From the NCBI RefSeq assembly GCF_030506285.1, contig NZ_CP119422.1:4141501-4205500 (forward strand): a DNA stretch of 64,000 nt, read 5' to 3'. The notes beneath the pieces are model-generated. The model saw only the letters and a program-made list of their open reading frames with translations, was not told the origin of the DNA and made no database searches. Shown piece after piece: positions 16,348 to 25,268 of this stretch. This stretch comes from Catalinimonas niigatensis. Lineage in GTDB: Bacteria; Bacteroidota; Bacteroidia; Cytophagales; Cyclobacteriaceae. A program made the position numbers and the translations under genes. The first letter of the stretch is position 1, and the number at the start of each line of letters is the position of its first letter.

Positions 16348-17751
16348 TTAAGAATAATTATCCCGGGCATAGGTGATTAGGGCAGATAAAGCTTCTCCGC
16401 CACCTGCTTCATTGTCACCGCTGGTACTAAAGCCGGGGGTATTGGATTCTGCACTGACTACCCCTACCACCCTGGGCCAGGGTTCATTATCCCACCAGCC
16501 CCAGACCGGACCGCCGGAGTTTCCGGGCGTAATGTCAATGAAAGTACCCATCACCAGGCCTTCCTGACCGCTGGTAGAGAAAGATGCCGTATCCCAGATG
16601 GAGCCACCACCGGAGAAGGTAGGGCGCTCGGTACCGGTCAGGCTGGCTGGATAGCCGATCACCTGCCAGTAATTACCATTGTTCCAGGAAGAAGCGTATT
16701 TGCGGTAGCCTGTATAACCTGTGAGATCACCCATATTGCGATCCAGCACTACCACCACATAGTCAAAGGCAGTTTCAAAATCGGACAAGCCTCCGATGGC
16801 CCTATTCCAGTACACCACATTGGTGCCCCAGGCAATGCCAAAGGGAGCAGAACCATTGTAGTACGAAGGGGTGAACTTGATCCAACCTACCCCATTATCC
16901 TGCCAATCAATACAGTGCGAAGCAGTGAGCATCAGGTTTCTGCCGATCATAGTGCCTGAACCAATTCCGGCAGGCGTTTCTACCCGTCCGGTGGTACACC
17001 AGGGAAACGAAGTATCATCAAACACATAGCGCGTATCGGGAGGAAAGACATTTACCGGCCGGTCTTCTCCATCCTTTATATCAATATTAATTCGTTCAAT
17101 TACCTGAGGAGCAAACCTGATACCCAGATGGCCGGGGATAAATCCCTGAATCTCGTCACGAATGTTATCTCCCAATTTTTCTCTATCTAGCGCGTCAAAA
17201 CGGATAGATGGCGGCTGTACCCTTTGCAGGTCAAAGTTTTTGGTGATCACAATATTACCATTCTCATGCCGCTCAATTTCTGCCTGGTTTTTTTCGTTTT
17301 GCCAGATTCGGTCAAGCTCAATTTTGACACCCCCTGGCAATCCTGTTTTCGCGTCAATCGCTTTGCGTTGGGTAATCTCCTGGTTCAGTACTGGAAAACC
17401 TTCAGGAGGTACTGGAGCCAAAGCGCCCAGCTTTTCCCGGGGAATCAAAATCTCAATATCGGTATATCCATCATCCCCTTTTTTTGCGTTCAGCTCTTCC
17501 AGCGTATACTTGCCAATGAGGCTTCTTGGGCCTGATAAGAGATTGAGGTAAATTTCAGGGGCATCTCCCTCAAAAATCTCCTTGAAATCCTTGTCTCCGT
17601 ACTGCATGGCAAACTTACCTTCTTTGTCGGTGATGCTGTTGCCCAAAAGATCGTCGTAAATCAGATCCTTGTCATACGCACGTACATGGAGACCTACCAC
17701 CGGCAAGCCGGATTCTTGCTCCTTTACCTTTCCTGAAATCAAATACTGCAT
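16348..17751 (-). CDS. Trypsin-like (S1/V8-type) serine protease with an N-terminal transthyretin-like domain
   Basis: A 467-residue protein. Residues 1-75 form a transthyretin/carboxypeptidase-regulatory-like domain (GKVKEQESGLPVVGLHV, then NSITDKEGKFAMQYGDKDFK). The C-terminal ~220 residues hold a chymotrypsin-fold protease: His in MLTASHCIDW, Asp in ETAFDYVVVVLD, and Ser in TPGNSGGPVWG, resembling V8-type glutamyl endopeptidases. No signal peptide, lipobox or propeptide site is seen, which is odd for this class; the protein opens straight into the beta domain (MQYLISGKV). It lies 61 bases downstream of a gene with the same leader motif and a related domain, so the pair probably forms one operon. 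Function could be an intracellular protease or a cargo exported by an unrecognised route. Confidence 0.85.
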   Translation of the reverse strand: MQYLISGKVKEQESGLPVVGLHVRAYDKDLIYDDLLGNSITDKEGKFAMQYGDKDFKEIFEGDAPEIYLNLLSGPRSLIGKYTLEELNAKKGDDGYTDIEILIPREKLGALAPVPPEGFPVLNQEITQRKAIDAKTGLPGGVKIELDRIWQNEKNQAEIERHENGNIVITKNFDLQRVQPPSIRFDALDREKLGDNIRDEIQGFIPGHLGIRFAPQVIERINIDIKDGEDRPVNVFPPDTRYVFDDTSFPWCTTGRVETPAGIGSGTMIGRNLMLTASHCIDWQDNGVGWIKFTPSYYNGSAPFGIAWGTNVVYWNRAIGGLSDFETAFDYVVVVLDRNMGDLTGYTGYRKYASSWNNGNYWQVIGYPASLTGTERPTFSGGGSIWDTASFSTSGQEGLVMGTFIDITPGNSGGPVWGWWDNEPWPRVVGVVSAESNTPGFSTSGDNEAGGGEALSALITYARDNYS

Positions 17752-17812
17752 GGTTATTAAATATTTAGGTTAGAAATTAAATGAATAGGGTAGGTAAGAA
17801 CTATAGCGTGGA

Positions 17813-19669
17813 TTAACGGCAGAATAATACCCTGTCCCATATACCGTCATGCTGATCTTCACCATTGGTGAGCTTCAGTTCTGCACCCAGACGTATCTCA
17901 TAGGCACAGTTCTCCAGATCTCCGAAGTTACCGATGTAATTTGAAGTGCCATGCGCTTCTTCTCCGGGAGTAGGAAAAACAATAGGGTCAAAATTATTGG
18001 TAGCTCCCGGCCCACTGAAGTTGAGACTTACACCACCGAGGTTAGGGTTGGCAGCCGTGTATTTTACCGTAATAGAATCCGCAATGTTGCTGCAACCTCC
18101 GGCATCTGCCAGCTCTTGCAGGTCCAAAGTAGCGGCGCCTGATTCATGGCTTACAGCACCTGGAGCCCACGATCCTCCCTGAGGTACATGCTGATAAATC
18201 GTATTAAAAATAGCAATAGGACGGGAAGTTCCTGCCACTGTCTCACTGGCTGCATTACCGGCTTGCCGCTTGATCATACGAAGACTGAAGTAGCGGTTTT
18301 TTTGCAGCGGAGCGACAGTAGTGGTGCTATTACCCGGTAGCAGTGCGCTCATATCTATATTACCGGAAGCCAGTTTGCCGGAAATCAGGTTAATCAGACG
18401 ACCGGTAAAAAACTGAGCAGTCTGAGGTACGATCACCCAATTGCCATTGAATGGAACGACAATCTGTCCTGGCAAAGCGTTGATGGCATAAATATCCGGA
18501 TCATAATGGGGAGGTGGGGGCGTGAGCAAAAATTTCGGAGTAAACCCGATGATGGTTCCATCGGCAATGTCCGCTTTCACTACATCGGTCCATGCGGCAG
18601 GGTTGACAGGGATAGGATCAGCAGGGCTTGCCAACTCGCTGTACTGGAACTTATATTCCATCGGCTGGCCATTCAGTGTTTTTTCCAGGGTACCCAGCAG
18701 CGCCAGGGTACTGTAAAAGGCCTGCTCATTCCAACTCGCATCTACTTTGTTGGCGGTACGCCCATCTGCCGGATTGATATTCAGCACGATATGGTATCTT
18801 CGGTGGTCGCCAATATGGAAGAAAGAAGAGATAGGTTCACTTTGTCCACCCTCAATGCATAAGCGTACACAAAGGCAGTTATCCACATTCTCTCTACCCG
18901 GCTTGCGGGCTTCGGAAGGATCTTCTTCGTGAAATATGGAACCGCCTAGCGCGAATTTAAAGTAAATGTCCGGTCCATTGCCCAGCGGAAAGATAGGCGT
19001 TTCTATATTGATGAAAGGTGATAAGAAGGTTTTCTTAAAATCTTTGGAGCGATAGAAAATACAGAACCTACCAGAGGCGTCGGTAATGGCAGTGCCCAGT
19101 TGGTCATCACTGATCACATCATCATCCATGGCGATCACTTCTACGCCTGCCTGGGGCTGCTGTGACTCACAATCTAAGAGCGTTCCACAGATCACCCAGA
19201 TGTCCAGCCTGCGCAGGATAGCACACCACCACTTGCGGGAGAGTGTGTAGTTCCACTGAGCAAGCAGTCCTTCATTGGTTTCACGCCAGCGGGGCTGCAT
19301 CACATCCAGCGTTGCCTGAAAGCTTTTGTAGTTTCGGGGCTTATCGGTATCTCCCTGCCCATAGTCGGGGATTTCAGGATAAAATACATCAAACTCTACG
19401 GCTTCGCCTTTGTACTTCTTTTTGTCGCCGTCAATATCAAAACTATAGTTACCCTGAGCATCGGTAGTAGCCTCAGCAATCAGGCGCTTCTCTTTGGCTT
19501 TGATATCTTTCTCTTCCAGAAACTGAAAAGCTTCTTTGGCCTGGGCGGCCACCAGCTGAGTGGAATCTTTGGCTTCAAAGCGATACAACCTTACCATAGT
19601 GCGGCTTAGAGGCAATTGTCGGTCGTCGCATATTGTGGCATGCAGTCGACCTCTCAATACATATTTCAT
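17813..19669 (-). CDS. Uncharacterised protein with two transthyretin-like domains
   Basis: A 618-residue protein with no recognised catalytic motif. Residues 1-105 look like one transthyretin-like beta domain (LRGRLHATICDDRQLPLS, then ATTDAQGNYSFDIDGDKK). Residues ~155-245 form a second (GTLLDCESQQPQAGVEVIAM, then GTAITDASGRFCIFYRSKDF), which aligns well with the N-terminal domain of the neighbouring protease: both share LG-x-x-ITD-x-x-G-x-F and KDFK. The C-terminal ~370 residues are Gly/Asn/Pro rich and beta-like, with a final ELKLTNGEDQHDGIWDRVLF. No signal peptide. The leader CTAACCTAAATTTTTAA closely matches that of the protease gene, supporting duplication or co-regulation. I do not know its function. 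Confidence 0.7.
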   Translation of the reverse strand: MKYVLRGRLHATICDDRQLPLSRTMVRLYRFEAKDSTQLVAAQAKEAFQFLEEKDIKAKEKRLIAEATTDAQGNYSFDIDGDKKKYKGEAVEFDVFYPEIPDYGQGDTDKPRNYKSFQATLDVMQPRWRETNEGLLAQWNYTLSRKWWCAILRRLDIWVICGTLLDCESQQPQAGVEVIAMDDDVISDDQLGTAITDASGRFCIFYRSKDFKKTFLSPFINIETPIFPLGNGPDIYFKFALGGSIFHEEDPSEARKPGRENVDNCLCVRLCIEGGQSEPISSFFHIGDHRRYHIVLNINPADGRTANKVDASWNEQAFYSTLALLGTLEKTLNGQPMEYKFQYSELASPADPIPVNPAAWTDVVKADIADGTIIGFTPKFLLTPPPPHYDPDIYAINALPGQIVVPFNGNWVIVPQTAQFFTGRLINLISGKLASGNIDMSALLPGNSTTTVAPLQKNRYFSLRMIKRQAGNAASETVAGTSRPIAIFNTIYQHVPQGGSWAPGAVSHESGAATLDLQELADAGGCSNIADSITVKYTAANPNLGGVSLNFSGPGATNNFDPIVFPTPGEEAHGTSNYIGNFGDLENCAYEIRLGAELKLTNGEDQHDGIWDRVLFCR

Positions 19670-20214
19670 ACTCTTAAAAATTTAGGTTAGGAATAATCAA
19701 TAAGACAGGTAGGCAGACGCTATGCGATGAAGAGCGAATTGTTCTAAGGATTAGTATAAGATCGGAGAAGGAATGTAACCCGGGGGGTTGAAACTTCTTT
19801 GGAAAGGAGGGGATTGAGAGACGGATTAGGGGTAATTATGCGTCACAGCGGCCCTATGAAGCCATCCATTTTTTGCAAACAACTGGGAGATTGTCCTGCG
19901 TGGAGCCACAGGCTATCGCCTTCACAATACACACCTTCCTTACAGTCGCTCGGCTCCCGCCGAGTGACACCTATCCGCAAGGCCTTCCAGACCGAATCGC
20001 CTTCGCATAGCCAGTGTTACGAAATGAACTGACAAACTTTAGCTATCTACTATTCCGGCCAGAAGCCATACCAAAATAGTGATGTCAAGAGTAATTATGA
20101 ATAATATACACTCGCAAGATGCGAGCGTGTGAGAGGCAATCCGATGCGCCAGTTGCATGGGGTGCCCCGCACTATGCCAGTTGAAAACTGAAGACAGAGG
20201 AAATTAACCTATGT
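19670..20214. other. 545-base gap rich in hairpins, possible structured RNA or decayed element
   Basis: No convincing gene; the 77-residue frame at 19799-20032 has unusual composition and no recognisable motif. On the minus strand there is CTCGGC-GGGA-GCCGAG (about 19948-19963), a six-pair stem with a GNRA-type loop, and a nine-pair stem built on CTCGCA-TCT-TGCGAG (about 20107-20129). GGCTAT (from 19911) and ATAGCC (about 20007) could pair at long range. CAACTGGC occurs twice near 20145-20182. Such clustering is seen in noncoding RNAs and in decayed group II introns, but I cannot match a family. The leader of the 19669 gene lies at the low-coordinate end. Confidence 0.35.
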
Positions 20215-21369
20215 TCAAGTACTGAGCCAATAAGCATTTTCCTGCGCTTTGAGGGCAAGTTCGGTGGCCAGAAAGCAATGATGCTGCGACATGGCGGTTT
20301 CCGTACGGTTGACCACATCACTCACCAGTTGTTCACCATAAGGCATATGGATGCCGGTGCAATCATAATATTTGGTTTCTTTCTGGTCTACCAGAAACAA
20401 ATGATTGCCTCCTTTCCGTCCGGCAATGTCAATATACTTTCTGCACTCAATGTAGCCTTCTGTCCCCAGAATGGTCAGTCGCCCATCGCCCCAGGTGTCC
20501 AGTCCATCGGGGGTAAACCAATCTATACGTATGTATCCGGTAGCTTTTGGGCTGCGTACGTTCATATCGCCAAAATCCGCATACTTAGGATATTCCGGAA
20601 TGTTGAAGTTACCTAGCTGAGAGGTGGTGACTTGGGCCTCATCAGAGCCAGTATAGTAGAGGAACTGATCACATTGGTGGGAGCCGATATCACAGAGGAT
20701 GCCTCCGGCCTTGGCAGGATCAAAAAACCAGTCGGGACGGGTTTCGGGGCGCATACGGTGCGGTCCTAAGCCGATGGTTTGTACCACCTTGCCAATGGCG
20801 CCTGACTGTACCAGCTCTCCTGCTTTTATGGAAGCGGGGTTGCCCAAACGCTCGCTGTACATGATGGAATAGATACGTTTAGTTTCCTTTTGCACCCGTT
20901 TTACATCTTCCAGCTGTTTCAGGGTAACGATACCGGGTTTGTCTACCATAAAGTCTTTGCCATGCTGCATCACCCGGATACCCAGCGGAGCGCGCTCTAC
21001 CGGGATAGAAGCACTCACGACCATCTGTATGGAATCATCTTCCAGGATTTCTTTTTCTGCCTTCGCTACTTTTACTTGGGGATAACGCTTCACAAAGTCT
21101 TTCAGCAAATCAGGTTCTTTGGCATAGACTGATACCAACTCCCCTCCTCCCTGAATCACAGCTTCCGTCTGTCCGTAGATGTGTCCGTGATTAAGACCTA
21201 TGACCGAGAAACGTATGGATTCCCTGGGTTTTGCCGGCTTCTCTGGTTTTACTTTCACTTCCACAACCCGGGAGCCGGTAGTTAATGCATTTCCAAAAAT
21301 ATCAGCAGGTAGGGCAAAAGCAGCGGTGGCCAATGAATGCTTGAGAAAATCACGTCTATTGTTTTGCAT
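20215..21369 (-). CDS. Gfo/Idh/MocA family oxidoreductase with Tat-type signal
   Basis: A 384-residue NAD(P)-dependent oxidoreductase of the Gfo/Idh/MocA type. I start at ATG 21369, not the TTG at 21396, because it opens with MQNNRRDFLKHSLATAAFAL, a twin-arginine signal, so the enzyme is probably periplasmic with pre-bound cofactor. The Rossmann part carries SVIGLNHGHIYGQTEA near residue 58, and the catalytic region carries VDKPG near 150 and GGILCDIGSHQCDQFLYY near 228, with the family's Asp/His pair. The substrate is probably a sugar or sugar acid, but nothing nearby fixes it. It stands alone between the hairpin-rich gap and a membrane protein gene. Confidence 0.85.
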   Translation of the reverse strand: MQNNRRDFLKHSLATAAFALPADIFGNALTTGSRVVEVKVKPEKPAKPRESIRFSVIGLNHGHIYGQTEAVIQGGGELVSVYAKEPDLLKDFVKRYPQVKVAKAEKEILEDDSIQMVVSASIPVERAPLGIRVMQHGKDFMVDKPGIVTLKQLEDVKRVQKETKRIYSIMYSERLGNPASIKAGELVQSGAIGKVVQTIGLGPHRMRPETRPDWFFDPAKAGGILCDIGSHQCDQFLYYTGSDEAQVTTSQLGNFNIPEYPKYADFGDMNVRSPKATGYIRIDWFTPDGLDTWGDGRLTILGTEGYIECRKYIDIAGRKGGNHLFLVDQKETKYYDCTGIHMPYGEQLVSDVVNRTETAMSQHHCFLATELALKAQENAYWLST

Positions 21370-21502
21370 AAGGTTCAGTTTTAGGTTGCTGTACAATAAT
21401 ACATTTCCAGCCTTTCTGATTCAAATCAATTTGAAAATTAAGCTATTTGCCAAGATGCTCTCTCCATGTGCAATGATAGATGGTTATAGCATAAAATTCG
21501 TG

Positions 21503-22597
21503 TCATTTTTTCTGCTCTTCAACATTGTACTCCACATGCTTTAAGCTAAATTTTCCGTAGGCAAATTCACCATCCGGGTAGTGCCAGATGGCTTCTCCGT
21601 AAGTACCCAGGCGATAGCCGTTGATCATCTGATAGTTGCTCAGTGGAGTAGAGAACCTATAGCGCTGCATATCTGCCACGGCGTAGCGGTCGTCGGAAAT
21701 GAAGTTGATCAATTGTCCCTCTTCATTGAAGTAAAGCGTAGCGGAAATGCTGACGCCCCGGTTATGGAAAGTAGCTCTGGTCGTAGTATCATCTATGGCT
21801 TCCCATTGGATACGTGGGTCAATCAATGCAGCAGGGGCAAACAGACACATGTCATTAAAGATGGTGACTGTTTCCGCTTTCAGCAGTTCCTCTCCCTGTA
21901 TATTGACTACCGGAAAAAGAGACAGCACTTTGATCAGCATGCCTGCCTGTCCGTTTTTATAAGCATGGTAACCGCTAGTAGGCAAACCTTTTACCCTGGC
22001 TTTCATGAAGAAGAGCCGCTCAGGATCATCATAGAAATTGTACTGCTGAGAAGTAAAGGCGAACCAGTTTTTGCCTTTCTCTCGCATTTCACCGCTAAAC
22101 TCAATCCTGACATTCTTTACTTTGGGCTTACCTACTACGCCTACATACCTGAGATACTTCTGTACGGGTGCAGGCAAATGTTGCAGGTCATTTTCTGTCA
22201 GCAGTTCGCTTTCAGATATAGTATTTCTTTGGAAGCCCTGCGCTACATCCCGACGGAAGCTGTTTTCAAACTGCCATGCTCCGTAGCTTACTATGGCGAC
22301 CAACAGGATGATGAGGTTAGCAATAGTGCCGAATTTAGCATCCTGCCATGCCATGAAAATGAGCACTTGCGACAAAAGGACAGAGACAAAAGCAATGATC
22401 ACCCAATAAGGTTTGGCAGCCATATAAAGCAGTGCGGTGAGCAGAAACAGAGCAGCAACTGCCAACCATAGTACAGCCGTGGGTTTGGAAATATGCTGGG
22501 TGAGTTGGCTGACTTCAGCAAGCTGGAAAGCTTTTACAAAGCCCAGCAAATGAATGATGCCGTGGATCAGAACGATCAAAACAAATAAGTATTTCAT
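21503..22597 (-). CDS. DUF6544-like membrane protein
   Basis: A 364-residue protein with three or four hydrophobic segments in the first ~110 residues (MKYLFVLIVLIHGIIHLLGF, then a pair near 40-90 and another near 95), followed by a soluble domain. The soluble part begins with LPAPVQKYLRYVGVVGKPKV and includes FSGEMREKGKNWFAF and MKARVKGLPTSGYHAYKNG, as I remember the DUF6544 family. The C-terminus (SNYQMINGYRLGTYGEAIWHY) is also family-like. The biochemical role is unknown. It ends 133 bases from the Gfo/Idh/MocA start; the two are probably not tightly coupled. Confidence 0.7.
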   Translation of the reverse strand: MKYLFVLIVLIHGIIHLLGFVKAFQLAEVSQLTQHISKPTAVLWLAVAALFLLTALLYMAAKPYWVIIAFVSVLLSQVLIFMAWQDAKFGTIANLIILLVAIVSYGAWQFENSFRRDVAQGFQRNTISESELLTENDLQHLPAPVQKYLRYVGVVGKPKVKNVRIEFSGEMREKGKNWFAFTSQQYNFYDDPERLFFMKARVKGLPTSGYHAYKNGQAGMLIKVLSLFPVVNIQGEELLKAETVTIFNDMCLFAPAALIDPRIQWEAIDDTTTRATFHNRGVSISATLYFNEEGQLINFISDDRYAVADMQRYRFSTPLSNYQMINGYRLGTYGEAIWHYPDGEFAYGKFSLKHVEYNVEEQKK

Positions 22598-22791
22598 GGC
22601 GATGCGTGTTACCTATTGCTGCTACAAAGGTGGTCATCTGCATCTGAATAGCCCATGACTTTTGTCAGTATAATGTATGATTGTCCTCAGGGATTTAGCT
22701 TATGCCTCAGGCTCGCAGCCCGGAGCATCATGGTACATTCAGCGTAGGGCTGGATAACCTCATACAAAGTAAGTACATGAAGTGGTGTATC

Positions 22792-23394
22792 CTAATCTAT
22801 TTTGACCGGCTTATTGGTACCTTCTTCTCCGAAAGATGATCTCCATTTTTCTTCATAGACAGAAGAATAGATAATTTCTATCTCAGTATTCCTATGTACT
22901 TCTTCCAGCACATGCGCAGCGGTAGAATCGTTGGATGTTAAAATAGCAATGGGTTCGCCTACTGGTATGGCAGAACCCTCCGCGAGTTCGGTTCTTCCAC
23001 ATCGGATGGGCGTATTTGCATATATCCCGTCCCAGAAAAAACTTGCCACACTGTTGTATTCTTTCCCCTGATACTTAATCTTAAAACTTTCTACAAAAGC
23101 AGGGCCTACTCCATTGTTCACAAGTACCCAACTGGTAGAAGCTTGTCCATTAGCGTCATAGCCTGTACTGAGAGATCTCAAAAGGTAAGGCCTAACGCTT
23201 CCGTACTGTTGCTTTTGAATCAGGTAGTTTTGGTAAGCAAAGGTGATGAAAGTACCAGCACTGAGCAGAAGTGCAAACAAGCTCATGAGCTGGTTAGATT
23301 TCCAGGATCTTTTTACGGGTTTAGAAGGGCGCTCTTCTTTCCCTTCCTCTTTGACATCATCAGGCGTTGTATGGGTTTCTGACTGCATGCTCAT
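22792..23394 (-). CDS. Hypothetical single-pass membrane protein
   Basis: A 200-residue protein with a charged N-terminus, one hydrophobic segment near residues 36-56 (SLFALLLSAGTFITFAYQN), and a beta-rich extracytoplasmic domain (GSVRPYLLRSLSTGYD, WVLVNNGVGPAFVESFKIKY). The VxNxGxGPA pattern resembles domains in many uncharacterised bacterial membrane proteins. It lies 31 bases downstream of a DUF2490 gene on the same strand, so they may be cotranscribed. Function unknown. Confidence 0.65.
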   Translation of the reverse strand: MSMQSETHTTPDDVKEEGKEERPSKPVKRSWKSNQLMSLFALLLSAGTFITFAYQNYLIQKQQYGSVRPYLLRSLSTGYDANGQASTSWVLVNNGVGPAFVESFKIKYQGKEYNSVASFFWDGIYANTPIRCGRTELAEGSAIPVGEPIAILTSNDSTAAHVLEEVHRNTEIEIIYSSVYEEKWRSSFGEEGTNKPVKID

Positions 23395-23425
23395 CCTCTT
23401 TTTTGCTGTTCAATGTACAAAAAAG

Positions 23426-24082
23426 CTACAGATTAAAATTATGGAAAAGCACAATCTGAAACTGACCTCTGGATCGCTGTTCCTGCATCTGTGTCATAGT
23501 ACTGAGTTCCATCCTCACACTCGGGCTAAAGACATAGCCCAGGCCTCCATAGAGTCGGTTTCGGTCAAAGACGGGGCTATCGGTATGTATAAATACTTCG
23601 TTGTAAGCAGAGAGGTATACCGCACCCGGCTCTAGCGTACTTTTGTTCAGGGGGATATTCAAAGATAAAAAATACCTGAGCCTGACCCGGAAATCATCTT
23701 CCAGTATCCTTTCCTCAATTCTATAGCGGTGGTTCAGATAAACCCTGCCAAAGCGGTTTCTGACAAATATCTGCTGATAAGGCCGGTACTCGTAGGTATT
23801 GATCTTTTCATCTCCCACATAGGGCTGGCTCCATATAAAGCCCAGTCCCTGAGCCAGGGTAATGTTAGGATGAATCTGATATTGGATGGCAGATCGGATA
23901 AGTAACTGCTCCAGGTCACCGGCAAAATTGAAGTTTCTGTATTGCACTTCACCCCATACGCTCCATTTGTCATTGAGCGTACCATTGCCGAAATAAATAA
24001 ACCAGTTGCCATAATCCGTATCCTGAGAGAAAACCTGTATACTATTGAAGCAGATAAAAATCAGAAGAATAAACCTTTTCAT
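23426..24082 (-). CDS. DUF2490 outer-membrane beta-barrel-like protein
   Basis: A 218-residue exported protein with the signal MKRFILLIFICFNSIQVFSQ. The rest alternates polar and aromatic residues as in a small barrel (YGNWFIYFGNGTLNDKWSVW, QYQIHPNITLAQGLGFIWS, YLNHRYRIEERILEDDFRVR), which is the pattern of DUF2490. The last residue pattern FQIVLFHNFNL fits an outer-membrane insertion signal. Function unknown; these proteins are widespread in Bacteroidota. Confidence 0.8.
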   Translation of the reverse strand: MKRFILLIFICFNSIQVFSQDTDYGNWFIYFGNGTLNDKWSVWGEVQYRNFNFAGDLEQLLIRSAIQYQIHPNITLAQGLGFIWSQPYVGDEKINTYEYRPYQQIFVRNRFGRVYLNHRYRIEERILEDDFRVRLRYFLSLNIPLNKSTLEPGAVYLSAYNEVFIHTDSPVFDRNRLYGGLGYVFSPSVRMELSTMTQMQEQRSRGQFQIVLFHNFNL

Positions 24083-24238
24083 AAATGTCTGTAAACATTA
24101 GATACGATGAACGATTGTTTTGAAGCTAAAAGCTATTGGAGTGGCAACTTAGCAGTTTTTGCTTTTGTTCAAAGCACGATGTAGTATAAATGTCAAATTT
24201 TACGGCAAGGTAAGGAGAACCCATCTTCTCCAGTAAGA

Positions 24239-25108
24239 TTAGACATCCACTTCCAGCTTATACCCTCGGCTATGCACATTGATCAGGCGGACCGCAGGAT
24301 CATTTTGCAGCTTTTTTCTGAGCCGGGAAACAAACACATCCAGGCTGCGACCGGTAAACACGCCTTCATCTTCCCACACTTCTTTGAGCAGACGGTCCCT
24401 TTCAATCAGTTGATTTTGTCTGCTGGCAAAAATGCGTAACAGCTGGCTTTCTTTCCCGGAAAGCTGAATGATTTCAACCTTATTTTTTAATATTCCTTTA
24501 TTCTGATCAAAAGCATAGCTGCCAATCGTAATACTATCTTCAAAGGCTGATTGCTGTGGTCTGTTTTTTACCCAGGATTTGCCCACATATGTCAGTACGA
24601 GCAAACTGCCCAGGCCCAACATGCATAGGAGATATGCTTTACGTTCTGGAGCTGCCAAACCACCCTCCTGAAAACCAATCTGAATGGTATAATAACCTTC
24701 CGGCTGTACCCTTCCCAGGCAGGGCACAATATCCCGGTGCTCGGCTCCCATCGCAAAGCCATAGACAATGGCATGGGAATGACATTCCATCACATTGACG
24801 ATGTACTCCAGGGGCAAGTCATTTTCTGCCAGATTGGCCCGTACAATCTCTACCAGACTGTCCGGTACAAAAGAAAAAGCAGACTGAAACTCAAGCTGAA
24901 AAGTAGCCGGATTTATCCTTCTGACCGGCAGTACTCTTGAAGAAGAGTCACCGGCATGCAGCAGTAGCTTATGGCCTATCTTTCTGATCACCAGCGGCGC
25001 CCTTTTCTCCAGAAATTCGTTATGCTCATCCGTACCATACAGTACCACAGCTGAGAACAGAAGCGTGGACAATGAAAAAAGACCGGCAAAGAGCAGTATG
25101 GATTTCAT
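24239..25108 (-). CDS. ToxR-like membrane-bound winged-helix regulator
   Basis: A 289-residue one-component regulator. I start at ATG 25108, not the TTG at 25117. Residues 1-25 are a membrane segment, ~30-160 form an extracytoplasmic sensor with Cys residues (VMECHSHAIVYGFAMG), a second membrane segment lies near 162-185 (YLLCMLGLGSLLVLTYVG), and the last ~95 residues are an OmpR-type winged helix (LSGKESQLLRIFASRQNQLI, then GRSLDVFVSRLRKKLQNDP, VHSRGYKLEV). No receiver domain or kinase is present, so the sensor domain probably controls DNA binding directly across the membrane. It is divergent from a small secreted-protein gene, a possible target. Confidence 0.8.
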   Translation of the reverse strand: MKSILLFAGLFSLSTLLFSAVVLYGTDEHNEFLEKRAPLVIRKIGHKLLLHAGDSSSRVLPVRRINPATFQLEFQSAFSFVPDSLVEIVRANLAENDLPLEYIVNVMECHSHAIVYGFAMGAEHRDIVPCLGRVQPEGYYTIQIGFQEGGLAAPERKAYLLCMLGLGSLLVLTYVGKSWVKNRPQQSAFEDSITIGSYAFDQNKGILKNKVEIIQLSGKESQLLRIFASRQNQLIERDRLLKEVWEDEGVFTGRSLDVFVSRLRKKLQNDPAVRLINVHSRGYKLEVDV

Positions 25109-25268
25109 AGCAGTCAAGAAAAAGGAGAAACATCAGACCCACAAGTATTTACATTCAATTTACACTTTTTTTACAGCCAATTTACGTTTCTCTGCCCTTT
25201 TGCCCACTAAGTTTGGGTTCAGGTTTCTAAAAATAAGTTTCATTGTCATCTTTCAATTTGTGTCAACT

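Noticed and set aside
19799-20032. A 77-residue frame as a real small gene
   Set aside because: No start context or motif; the segment is better explained by strong hairpins on the opposite strand.
21581-22471. A 296-residue plus-strand frame
   Set aside because: Antisense shadow of the DUF6544-like gene; no recognisable motif, and the minus-strand protein is clear.
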